The position numbers were made by a program, and so were the translations under genes. Below the pieces are notes generated by a model. It was not told the DNA's origin and searched no databases. It saw only the letters and a program-made list of their open reading frames with translations. A DNA stretch of 64,000 nt, taken from contig NZ_JAFMYW010000002.1 of assembly GCF_017353175.1 (NCBI RefSeq), forward strand, positions 620,001 through 684,000. Reading direction: 5' to 3'. Of the stretch, positions 16,809-24,499 are shown one piece after another (the first letter of the stretch is position 1; each line of letters starts with the position of its first letter). This DNA is from Fibrella forsythiae. Its GTDB lineage: Bacteria; Bacteroidota; Bacteroidia; Cytophagales; Spirosomataceae.

Positions 16809-17519
16809 TTAGCAGGCTTCACCAGGCGTGCAGGCAGGGCCGTCTGTTGGCAATTCCGCTACAACAGGGTTTGCCTTTTCCCAGTCTGACCAGGCCGTGT
16901 TGAGCGCTCCCAGGAATGTTTCGGGTTGTTGAGCGCCCGAAACGGCATACCGCCTATCCAGCACAAAAAAGGGAACACCGCGCACACCCACTTGCTGGGC
17001 TTCATATAGGTCGCGGCTTACCGACTCGGCAAACTGATCACTAGCCAGCATTTGCTGAACGGCTTCGGCATCGAGGCCAATCTCTGTGCCCAATTCCAGT
17101 AGCGTGGCGTGATCGGACGTATCGCGGCCCTGGGTGAAATAGGCCATGAATAGCCGTTCTTCGGCGGCGTCGCCCAGGCCGTGTTGCTTCGCCAGCTGAA
17201 TGAGCCGGTGCGCATCCCACGAATTGGCCACAACGGCTTTGTCGAAGTCGTACGATAAGCCAACTTCAGCAGCCATTGCCGTTACGCGGTCGTTCATGCG
17301 TTTGGCTTCGTCGAGGCTCCAGCCTTTTATATCAGCCAGATATTGATTGATATTTTTACCCGGCTCCGTCTTCATATCCGGGTTCAGCTGAAAGCTTTTC
17401 CAGACAACGTTTACCTGTTCTTTGTGAGGGAACTCACTCAGGGCATGCTCAAATTTCCGCTTGCCGATGTAGCAGAAAGGGCACATGACATCGCTCCAGA
17501 TTTCAACGTTCATTGTCAT
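16809..17519 (-). CDS. DsbA-family (FrnE-like) oxidoreductase
   Basis: 236 residues without a signal peptide. The thioredoxin-like start VEIWSDVMCPFCYIGKRKFE carries a CPFC active-site motif at about Cys13 and Cys16. The middle helical insertion (about 60-170) includes NSWDAHRLIQLAKQHG, and the thioredoxin fold closes with GVRGVPFFVLDRRYAVSGAQ with the cis-Pro. This is the FrnE/2-hydroxychromene isomerase-like cytosolic branch. The C-terminus ends in CTPGEAC, two extra cysteines seen in some relatives. It is six bases from the YceI gene and so in the same operon. Confidence 0.9.
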   Translation of the reverse strand: MTMNVEIWSDVMCPFCYIGKRKFEHALSEFPHKEQVNVVWKSFQLNPDMKTEPGKNINQYLADIKGWSLDEAKRMNDRVTAMAAEVGLSYDFDKAVVANSWDAHRLIQLAKQHGLGDAAEERLFMAYFTQGRDTSDHATLLELGTEIGLDAEAVQQMLASDQFAESVSRDLYEAQQVGVRGVPFFVLDRRYAVSGAQQPETFLGALNTAWSDWEKANPVVAELPTDGPACTPGEAC

Positions 17520-17525
17520 ATCAGA

Positions 17526-18059
17526 TTAAGCAGCCTGAGCCAGCTGAATGTTGGCAATCAGCCTGATATCTTCGCCAAGCGCCAGGCCACCGGTTTCGGT
17601 GAGGGCGCTGTAGGTCAAGCCAAATTCTTTGCGATTGATCTTCCCGGTCACTTCGAACCCAAGTTTCTGATTTCCGTAGGCATCTTTGGCGGTTCCGCCA
17701 TATTCGGCCTTCAGCGTCACTGGTTTGGTAATGCCTTTCATGGTCAGATCACCAGTCAGTGCATATTCATCCTCGTTTAGTTTGTTGAACGACGTTGATT
17801 TAAACGCAATGGTAGGGTAGGTGTCGGCCTCGAAAAATTCAGCTGATTTCAGGTGCGTGTCCCGCATTTCCTGATTGGTATCAACGCTGTTGACATCCAG
17901 CGAAAAATGAATTTCGGCGCCGTCGAAATCGTCGTGTTCTGTGGTTGCGCCACCTTGAAAGCTCCGGAACGTACCTGTTACCGTTGAAATGACCAGGTGT
18001 TTAATCTTGAACTGTACTTCTGAGTGCATGGGGTCTACGACCCATTTTGTAGTTGACAT
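17526..18059 (-). CDS. YceI-family lipid-binding protein
   Basis: 177 residues. The start TTKWVVDPMHSEVQFKIKHL and the blocks DTHLKSAEFFEADTYPTIAF and YALTGDLTMKGITKPV are the YceI beta-barrel signature; these proteins bind isoprenoid-type lipids in a lipocalin-like barrel. No signal peptide is evident, so this copy is probably cytoplasmic, as is common for the short Bacteroidota members. It is the first gene of a likely yceI - dsbA-like - nitroreductase operon; the TetR gene 113 bases upstream on the same strand is a candidate regulator. Confidence 0.92.
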   Translation of the reverse strand: MSTTKWVVDPMHSEVQFKIKHLVISTVTGTFRSFQGGATTEHDDFDGAEIHFSLDVNSVDTNQEMRDTHLKSAEFFEADTYPTIAFKSTSFNKLNEDEYALTGDLTMKGITKPVTLKAEYGGTAKDAYGNQKLGFEVTGKINRKEFGLTYSALTETGGLALGEDIRLIANIQLAQAA

Positions 18060-18172
18060 ATTGACTTGAATTAATCGAATTCCTGTAAAATGAACTGCTC
18101 CTGAAAATGGAGTGGCTTACTGATTATACACTGATATAAATACTAACACCGTTAGGGTAAAGGCAAAAAAAA

Positions 18173-18769
18173 TCAGCCGTTCAACGCCTTTATAAATCCA
18201 GCAATGGCATCTTTCAAGACTAGTTGGCTCCAGGGGCTCGTTTTTCGGTCGATCATCTGAATCGATACCAGCCCATGGAGAATAGACCAGTAGGTATGAA
18301 ACTTCAAAAAGGCATCGACTTTCGGCGTGTTGCTGGCATTGATTGCCTGCTGAATAACGGCAATCAGGGTATCTGAAAACTCTTTCATTTCGGCCACCTG
18401 ATTCACCGTTTCGCAGGCCGGAATACCCAGCCCGAACATCAGCTGATAATACTCTTTATGATTGAAAGCAAAATTCCAGTAAGCCTGAGCTATGGCTTCC
18501 AACTGAAGTCCCGCTTCCTGCTGGCTATCGCGCCCGCTGGTAATGGCATCGTTCAGTAATCGGAAACCATCCTTCGTGAATTCCAGCAGAATGGCATCTT
18601 TATTCTCGAAATGGCTGTAGATCACCGGCACGCTGTATTCGATGGCATCGGCAATCTTACGGATAGAGAGCGCCTGCCAGCCTTCATCCAGAACCAGTTG
18701 CCAGGCTGCCTGTAAGATGCTGGTTTTTACCTCTTCTTTTTGCCGTAACCGACGCTCAACGATTCCCAT
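18173..18769 (-). CDS. TetR/AcrR-family transcriptional regulator
   Basis: 198 residues. The N-terminal DNA-binding domain (about 12-60) has the typical helix-turn-helix: KTSILQAAWQLVLDEGWQ, then LSIRKIADAIEYSVPVIYSHF and the ENKDAILLEF helix. The C-terminal part is an all-helical ligand-binding domain (WNFAFNHKEYYQLMFGLG). It is upstream of yceI on the same strand, so control of the yceI unit is plausible. The ligand is unknown. Confidence 0.9.
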   Translation of the reverse strand: MGIVERRLRQKEEVKTSILQAAWQLVLDEGWQALSIRKIADAIEYSVPVIYSHFENKDAILLEFTKDGFRLLNDAITSGRDSQQEAGLQLEAIAQAYWNFAFNHKEYYQLMFGLGIPACETVNQVAEMKEFSDTLIAVIQQAINASNTPKVDAFLKFHTYWSILHGLVSIQMIDRKTSPWSQLVLKDAIAGFIKALNG

Positions 18770-18866
18770 TATGGGGTGTGTTAGTTTCTATAACAGTGTT
18801 AACTATTCTACCCTTACTAAAGTTCCTGGCTCTTGTATGCTTGCCGTCACCATTCCAGACTACCGG

Positions 18867-19808
18867 CTAGGGCATGGAATGCGCCTTGAAAAACGCCCAG
18901 ATCAGGTCGTTGTTGGCGAATGCGTCTGATGGCAAATCGCCCAGCCGCCGAACGGCCTTAACCCCACCCGGCCAGGAATGCCCCCCGTCGTTTGTCAGGT
19001 AGTACTGAATCGACGTTCTGCTGTCGCAGTTCGGCCATTGGTAAACGGAGTAGGTGACTGTTGTACGAACGAGCTGTTTTTCGGTTTGGCAGTTCGCCAG
19101 TTTCGCAAAAACAGACAGGGTAGAATCTGCTGATGGATTCCACTGGCGGTTAATGCTTCGCGAACCAATACCCCCATCATGAGGCACGTTGCGGTCTAGT
19201 CTTGAATGAACATGCAGTATGGGCATTACCCGGTTTGGCTGGCAGGCAGTTGTCAACTGCATGGTACCCGAATTGGCGGCAATAGCGGCTAGTTTATCGG
19301 GGAGTTCGCAGGCCAGTCGGTAACAGAGCATTGCTCCGTTCGAATGGCCGGTAGCGTACACGCGCTTGGGGTCGATTCGGTACGAAGCGCTCAGCTTATC
19401 GATTAGCTTACTGATGAAACCCACATCGTCGGTTTGATTTCCTGAGGCGATTTGCCCGCAACAGGCTCCGGCGTTCCAGGTACGTAGCCCCAGTATGCCA
19501 GGGTTTTGCCGCCCGTCGGGATACACAACAATAAAGCCCTCCTGATCGGCCTTGTTGCTTAACCCCGACTGTTTTTCAAACTGCTGCCCACTACCACCAC
19601 CGCCGTGTAAAGCAATGATCAGCGCCAGTTGACTGGTGGTTTTTGAATAGGCCGGCGGCAGATGTACCGAATAGAGCCGTGTCTGTCCAGCATGCCGGAG
19701 TGTGTCTGCCAAGGTCGTCTGTGCTTCTCGACGGGTGAACGGATCAGGTACCGGATAAGGGGGGAGGAGCGTATTGGCCAGTAGAACGAGGGTGAGTAGC
19801 TTGGTCAT
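18867..19808 (-). CDS. Secreted polyhydroxybutyrate-depolymerase-like esterase (LpqC/Feruloyl esterase type)
   Basis: 313 residues with a signal peptide (MTKLLTLVLLANTLLPPYP). The alpha/beta-hydrolase fold shows LIIALHGGGGSGQQFEKQSG (oxyanion region), the nucleophile elbow ATGHSNGAMLCYRLACELP with catalytic Ser, the Asp-containing segment LHVHSRLDRNVPHDGG, and the closing DGGHSWPGG with the catalytic His. Cysteines such as AGACCGQIASGNQTDDVGFI match the family. It belongs to the PHB-depolymerase/acetyl-xylan-esterase-like family 1 group; the actual ester substrate cannot be told. The 1.4 kb beyond its start is degraded DNA. Confidence 0.88.
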   Translation of the reverse strand: MTKLLTLVLLANTLLPPYPVPDPFTRREAQTTLADTLRHAGQTRLYSVHLPPAYSKTTSQLALIIALHGGGGSGQQFEKQSGLSNKADQEGFIVVYPDGRQNPGILGLRTWNAGACCGQIASGNQTDDVGFISKLIDKLSASYRIDPKRVYATGHSNGAMLCYRLACELPDKLAAIAANSGTMQLTTACQPNRVMPILHVHSRLDRNVPHDGGIGSRSINRQWNPSADSTLSVFAKLANCQTEKQLVRTTVTYSVYQWPNCDSRTSIQYYLTNDGGHSWPGGVKAVRRLGDLPSDAFANNDLIWAFFKAHSMP

Positions 19809-20407
19809 AAAAAACGGTAGGATGTCGGAGGGGCTGAAGAAAACGGCCCACTTCCGAAATGTAACGGAATGAATGCCTTGTTCAATAGTCGTTTACCTGA
19901 CTGGCGCTTACTCATTACTAGCTGTGGGCTTCAATTGTACAGTATGGTTTATCCAATCACGCAGGCAGGGTCGAAGGTTCTTGTTCCGCCGTATGCTGGA
20001 TGAGAGCAAACTCCATTGCAATGGGTAGCAATTACGCCTACCTTAGCCTCCCAACAGCAATGGAGCGGAGTTCGTAAACGGATTCGCGCCTGAAACGTCA
20101 GGCCGTAAAAAAACCTTGGCGGTGTGACTTTTATAGCCGGTGATGAGTCTGTCAGAAAGAAACGCCAGTCATAAAGGAGGGGGAGATGAGCGTTTGCGCA
20201 GGAAGTCAGGGTACTATCGGGTGAGTTATAGATGCAGGATAAACAAGGACGTATCTCGTCTGACTAATTTTTTATCATAGGTTATTTCGGTTCAAGGTCC
20301 CTGGCATTGCCGGGGACTTTACTTTTGCCACTACGTTTCTGACCGCCTGGCCATTCATGGGTGAGATGATCGCCCAGAGATAAGTTACCCGAAAAAGCAC
20401 CTTTTTC
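19809..20407. other. Gene-free stretch, probably decayed DNA
   Basis: Six hundred bases with no intact gene. Short inverted matches are visible, such as CTCCATTGC/GCAATGGAG around 20010-20075 and GGTCCCTGGCATTGCCGGGGACT near 20296. A short plus-strand frame at about 20292-20383 (FKVPGIAGDFTFATTFLTAW) looks coding-like and may be another relic beside the kduI remnant. Confidence 0.4.
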
Positions 20408-20893
20408 GAAAGTCGATTTGTCAGTTCGCCGAATGAAGTGAAAGGTAGGAACACCGATCAGCTCCTGTAGAATTTCCTAATCGAGTCGAGCTTTGCGGCT
20501 GACCAGATTCGATGGACGCTTTCCTTCTTTGACCGATACATGACGGGCGGCGTAATGCCGACAGCGGGCGCTGGTCAGCTCGATGCCCCCGAAAACTTGA
20601 AAGCAACCTATTTACTGGAGCGTCGAGAACGGGGCAGGTCATTGCCGGTGGCGAAACGCTTAATTTCGATCATAAAGAGGCGCTGCGTATAGGGCAACTT
20701 ACTAAGGAAGTCACTTTCCCCGCCTCAGGAAACCTGTCATATCCGGATGCAGAATGAGCAGGCTTTTGTCTCGCCCAACTGGTCGATCCATGCCGGGGCA
20801 GGTACGTCGAATTATACCTTCATTTGGGGGATGGCCAGCGAAAACCTGAGCTACAGCGGCATGGATTTCTGCCCCGTCTCTGACCTGCGATAA
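20408..20893 (+). pseudogene. kduI: Decayed kduI (5-dehydro-4-deoxy-D-glucuronate isomerase)
   Basis: Three plus-strand pieces in different frames add up to parts of KduI, the isomerase of the pectin/uronate degradation pathway (normally about 280 residues). Piece 1 (20408-20635) reads SSPNEVK, NFLIESSFAADQIRW, FDRYMTGGVMP and ATYLLERRERG, with an in-frame TAG at 20468-20470. Piece 2 (20635-20718), shifted by two bases, reads VIAGGETLNFDHKEALRIG and LTKEVTF. Piece 3 (20723-20893) reads QETCHIRMQNEQAFVSPNWS, IHAGAGTSNYTFIWGMASEN and ends DFCPVSDLR. Roughly 90-100 residues that held most metal-site histidines are missing between pieces 2 and 3. The gene cannot make a working enzyme. Confidence 0.85.
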
Positions 20894-21207
20894 TGCCTGT
20901 ATACCTACCATACTGAGCGCACGTGCGTGAAAGGTTGGTAATGGCGTGAGTCTGGCGTAGGCGTAGTCAAATTAGTACGATTCAGTTTGGTAGGTGCGGT
21001 GTGCTTGTATAGGGGCTGGGTATTGGCTATTGGGTTGTATCTGGTTTTTGGCTTTTTTTATAATAAAGCTTTAAAAAAGACCAAAATCAGTCAACGGTTG
21101 GTGACATAATCCGACAGACAGTTCCTATTTTTGATGTCACTAATTATAGTCCCATACTAGCGGGAGCTTCTCTTACAGAGAAGTTTAGTCCACACCCATA
21201 CAGAAAA
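20894..21207. other. Upstream region of the membrane glycosyltransferase-like gene
   Basis: No gene seen. An AT-rich imperfect hairpin (TTTTTGGCTTTTTTTATAATAAAGC...AAAAAAGACCAAAA, about 21047-21087) may be a terminator or leader structure. The rest should contain the promoter for the gene at 21208; I could not pick one with confidence. Confidence 0.4.
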
Positions 21208-22860
21208 ATGAAACCAATTTCCGTCACTGCGTATAGAAATCAATATACACCCAGGCAACTAAGCCCTGTTTCGCCTGTCGTTCTTTTCCTGATCGTATTT
21301 TCTGTAACAGTTGGCTTTGCCCTGTACACCAATCATGCCTGGGAAGACTGGTATATTACCTTCCGCGCCAGCAAGAATCTGGCGATGGGCAACGGGCTGG
21401 TGTTTACGCCCGGTGAGCGCCTGCATACCTTCACGTCTCCAATCGGCACACTTATTCCGGCCTTATTGAGCTATTTGGTTGGAAGTAACAACGACGATCT
21501 GGTGCTCTGGTTGTTCCGGGCTATCGGGGCCTGCTTGTTGGGGGCTTCGGGGCTGCTGGTTCTCCGAAGTGCCCGGCAGGTAATGCGTAATTCGCTGGCT
21601 ATGCTACTGGCAGTGGCTGCGCTGGCGTTCGATGCAAAAACCGTAGATTATTCCATCAACGGTATGGAAACGGCATTCATGATTTTCTTTCTGTCGTTGC
21701 TGGTGTATGTGCTCACCGTTCCGGTCAAATACCCGGTATTTGGGCTGGCGCTGGTAGTGGCGGGTTTGATGTGGAGCCGACCCGACAGCTTTATCTATAT
21801 CGGCGCAGTCATGGCGGGGTTCGTTGCCTTTAATCCGCAGAGTCGTATGGCTAGATCGCGGGTTGAGTGGCTGTCTGTTTTTGTGCGAGCGGGTTTGCTT
21901 GGGCTGGCGTTGTATCTGCCCTGGGTCATCTGGGCTTGGTGGTACTACGGCACACCCATTCCGAACACGATCACGGCAAAGGGACTGGGGGCGCCCGATG
22001 CGCTTACACTGGCTAAGGAATTCATATTGTTCCCGTTCACCACGCTGTTTTCCATTGACAACAGCGTACACAAAACGTTTTCTCCGGCCTATATGGCTCT
22101 TGGGGGATGGGTGTCGGCTATCCCTCTGATTAGCAAGCTGTTCACGTTTGTCAGTATACTCTATTGGGTACTTCCGTTCGCCAGCCGATCGGTCAGGGCG
22201 TGGTCACTGGCGGCCTATCTGGGGCATTTTTACCTTAGCCATGTGATGCCTATCTGTTTCCCCTGGTACGTACCCAGCGTTGGGTTTCTGTCTATCTGGG
22301 CGCTGTCACTGGCGTTCAACGGGCTGCTGAGCTGGGTATCGATCAGGCGTCCCAGGTTTGTGCCGTTATTGAAAGCATTTGCCGGATCTGTTGTTGCGTT
22401 TCAGTTGGTCGTGCTCCTGTGCGTAGCCTATCAAATGCGCATTCAACAACAAACCATTGAAGTAGCCAACCGCAAGGCGATCGGAACCTGGCTGCGAAGT
22501 AATGCTCGGCCAGGCAGCACCGTATTTCTGGAATGTCTGGGATACATCGGTTTTTACTCCGAACTGAAAATGTACGACTATCCCGGGCTCTCGTCGAAAG
22601 AGATGGTTGCCGCCCGTAAGGTGTTGGGCAGCAACGATTACAACAAACTGATAACCTACCTAAAGCCAGACTTCCTGGTAGTAAGGCCAACGGACGGTAT
22701 AAATGCCGCCGTGCTGAATCAGTACCGGGAGATGAAGCGGTTCGACAGATCCGACGAGGTACGTTCCTATGCTTTTCTTCCCGGCCGTGGCTATCTTCAG
22801 TATGACCAGGTGTTTACCATCTATGGCCGGAAAGAGGCGTCGGCGCTGGTGTCAGACTAG
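21208..22860 (+). CDS. Polytopic GT-C-type glycosyltransferase-like membrane protein
   Basis: 550 residues with about eleven hydrophobic segments. The first extracytoplasmic loop has WEDWYITFRASKNLAMGNG followed by LVFTPGERLHTFTSPIG. The acidic pair after the first helix and the TSP motif resemble lipid-linked sugar transferases of the GT-C fold (arabinofuranosyltransferase/ArnT-like). A second landmark is VDYSINGMETAFMIFFLSLL. The C-terminal ~130 residues are a soluble domain (YLGFYSELKMYDYPGLSS-like region). It would use polyprenyl-phosphate sugars at the periplasmic face of the inner membrane. A second membrane protein follows at 23041. Acceptor and donor are unknown. Confidence 0.7.
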   Translation: MKPISVTAYRNQYTPRQLSPVSPVVLFLIVFSVTVGFALYTNHAWEDWYITFRASKNLAMGNGLVFTPGERLHTFTSPIGTLIPALLSYLVGSNNDDLVLWLFRAIGACLLGASGLLVLRSARQVMRNSLAMLLAVAALAFDAKTVDYSINGMETAFMIFFLSLLVYVLTVPVKYPVFGLALVVAGLMWSRPDSFIYIGAVMAGFVAFNPQSRMARSRVEWLSVFVRAGLLGLALYLPWVIWAWWYYGTPIPNTITAKGLGAPDALTLAKEFILFPFTTLFSIDNSVHKTFSPAYMALGGWVSAIPLISKLFTFVSILYWVLPFASRSVRAWSLAAYLGHFYLSHVMPICFPWYVPSVGFLSIWALSLAFNGLLSWVSIRRPRFVPLLKAFAGSVVAFQLVVLLCVAYQMRIQQQTIEVANRKAIGTWLRSNARPGSTVFLECLGYIGFYSELKMYDYPGLSSKEMVAARKVLGSNDYNKLITYLKPDFLVVRPTDGINAAVLNQYREMKRFDRSDEVRSYAFLPGRGYLQYDQVFTIYGRKEASALVSD

Positions 22861-22904
22861 TAAAGTGCTGTGTTACTGTGCGCTCACGAATGGAACGTCT
22901 TCCT

Positions 22905-22944
22905 GACAGGCGCTGCGTCTTAACCAACGCACGCAGCGCCTGTC
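22905..22944. terminator. Hairpin after the GT-C-like gene
   Basis: GACAGGCGCTGCGT pairs exactly with ACGCAGCGCCTGTC (14 bp, 12-base loop) 44 bases after the stop codon, followed by TTT. A likely terminator separating the two membrane-protein genes. Confidence 0.75.
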
Positions 22945-23040
22945 TTTGCACCAACGTGTGGCGGGAAATAATTGTAACGAGTTGTATAAACCCTACTTTT
23001 GGGGACTATACTTTTACAATTGCTCAATACAAGCTAATTC

Positions 23041-24249
23041 ATGCAACTACTTTTAAGTGACGCTCTGGATACCATAATTGCCTTTTTAGAGAGATTCACC
23101 GCATTTCGTTTTTGGAAAATAAGTACGGCTCTGGCCTGCACTTTATTGAGTATTCTGTTCCATAATCCAGATTACTCGAGCTTCGACCTGAGCAACCCAA
23201 AACCAACGGGTTTTGCCGATTACCGGGAGAACTGGAAAGCCATCTATCAACAAAGCCAGCACCCGCTTGTTGCGCATAAACATTCGCCCGGTTCGCACCA
23301 GTCCAAAATCGCGTTCCGCCTGGCCCCGCCTCTGATCGGACGGCTGTTTCCGTCAACAGATTATGCCTCTTTCTCGGTCCATCTATTTCTGTTTCAGCAC
23401 GTATTAGGGCTGCTGTTCTTCTACTTGTTTCTGAGTCTACTCTGTCAGCTAACCGGCATGGATGTTTATGCGCTGTTGCTGACGCTGGGTACTCCGTTTA
23501 TTTATCTGGGTAACTCGTTCTTCTGGGACACGTTCGGCTGGTTCGACGGCATTGCTTTTTTTGCGATGATGGCCGGTCTCTATGCGCTGATCAAGGGGCA
23601 TTACTGGCTGCTTTCTCTCTTTCTGACAATTGCTTTCTGGACAGATGAACGGGCCATTGTGGTATCGCCGGTTGTCTTTTTCTGGATGCCCTACGTGCAG
23701 AAAGAAACACAGGAATTGAACAGGACCGCCAGTTGGAAGCCACTGGTTCCTTATTACGTTGCTACGGTGCTGGCCTACGTGGTTATTCGGTGGTACATCG
23801 GTTCTCAGTTTGGGCTGGCTGTACCCGCTGGTTCCGGCTCATTGCTGGGCGGTAAGGTGCTCCTATACAACACCCAGTCGATTCCGTATTCGTTTGTCAA
23901 TGCGTTTAGTGGTTATTGGTTGCCCATTCTGCTGGTTATTGGCTGGGCCTGGAAAAACGCCGACAAGCTATATTTCCGCCTGGCCATGCTCTCGATTGCA
24001 GCGTCGGTACTGGCTTCGTACTGTGTACTCGACGTGGTCAGGAGCCTGATGTACCTCTTCGTATGGCTGTTGCTGGCGCTGATTATAGTGGCCAGGGTAT
24101 CAGAGAAGCGCTTTGCCCTTGGTGTTGCCCTGGTTGTGGCTATCACCTCATTTATGGCACCCACGCTGTTCTACATGGGTAAAACGCCCGTCTTGCTCAA
24201 TAGCTTTTCGGAGATAAAACGCCTGCTGACTCATGCGCCACCGCTCTAA
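23041..24249 (+). CDS. Polytopic membrane protein of unknown function
   Basis: 402 residues with about nine hydrophobic helices from residue 20 onward. A soluble loop of about 60 residues (40-100) contains the invariant-looking KPTGFADYRENWKAIYQQSQ and the LAPPLIGRLFPSTDYASF segment. WFDGIAFFAMMAGLYALIK and AFWTDERAIVVSPVVFFW are later landmarks; the DER in a short loop could be functional. The overall layout is like polyprenyl-sugar-dependent transferases or flippases, but I see no motif that proves it. It follows the GT-C-like gene on the same strand after a terminator, so it probably has its own promoter. Unknown function. Confidence 0.6.
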   Translation: MQLLLSDALDTIIAFLERFTAFRFWKISTALACTLLSILFHNPDYSSFDLSNPKPTGFADYRENWKAIYQQSQHPLVAHKHSPGSHQSKIAFRLAPPLIGRLFPSTDYASFSVHLFLFQHVLGLLFFYLFLSLLCQLTGMDVYALLLTLGTPFIYLGNSFFWDTFGWFDGIAFFAMMAGLYALIKGHYWLLSLFLTIAFWTDERAIVVSPVVFFWMPYVQKETQELNRTASWKPLVPYYVATVLAYVVIRWYIGSQFGLAVPAGSGSLLGGKVLLYNTQSIPYSFVNAFSGYWLPILLVIGWAWKNADKLYFRLAMLSIAASVLASYCVLDVVRSLMYLFVWLLLALIIVARVSEKRFALGVALVVAITSFMAPTLFYMGKTPVLLNSFSEIKRLLTHAPPL

Positions 24250-24275
24250 CTGCTTGATTGGAAACAAGACAAACA

Positions 24276-24313
24276 GACCGAAGCCCGACTCGCGATGAGG
24301 TCGGGCTTCGGCC
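24276..24313. terminator. Terminator after the second membrane protein
   Basis: CCGAAGCCCGACT pairs with AGGTCGGGCTTCGG (13 bp, short loop) and is followed by CCGTTT. It lies 27 bases after the stop at 24249, between convergent genes, and can serve both. Confidence 0.8.
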
Positions 24314-24322
24314 GTTTAAGCG

Positions 24323-24499
24323 CTATCTGACGCATTGCCGGGCCTGACGGCTCAGCGCCCCTGAAACTGAGATAAGGTTGCTTTGGCGGTAGGCCGCTCT
24401 TACTTCGTAGCCGAAACTGGTCAACAGCGTGCTGAAATCAGACGGATTTAGGCTGCGTACTAAAGTCGGTTTTTCTGTCGGAGCCCGACTCACTTGGCA
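24323..24499 (-). other. Short coding-like frame downstream of the M28 peptidase
   Basis: On the minus strand, starting one base after the last sense codon of the peptidase and in a shifted frame, an open frame begins GTG and reads LVRSLNPSDFSTLLTSFGYE then VRAAYRQSNLISVSGALSRQ to a TAG at 24323. It could be a small overlapping gene or a relic. I cannot identify it. Confidence 0.25.
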
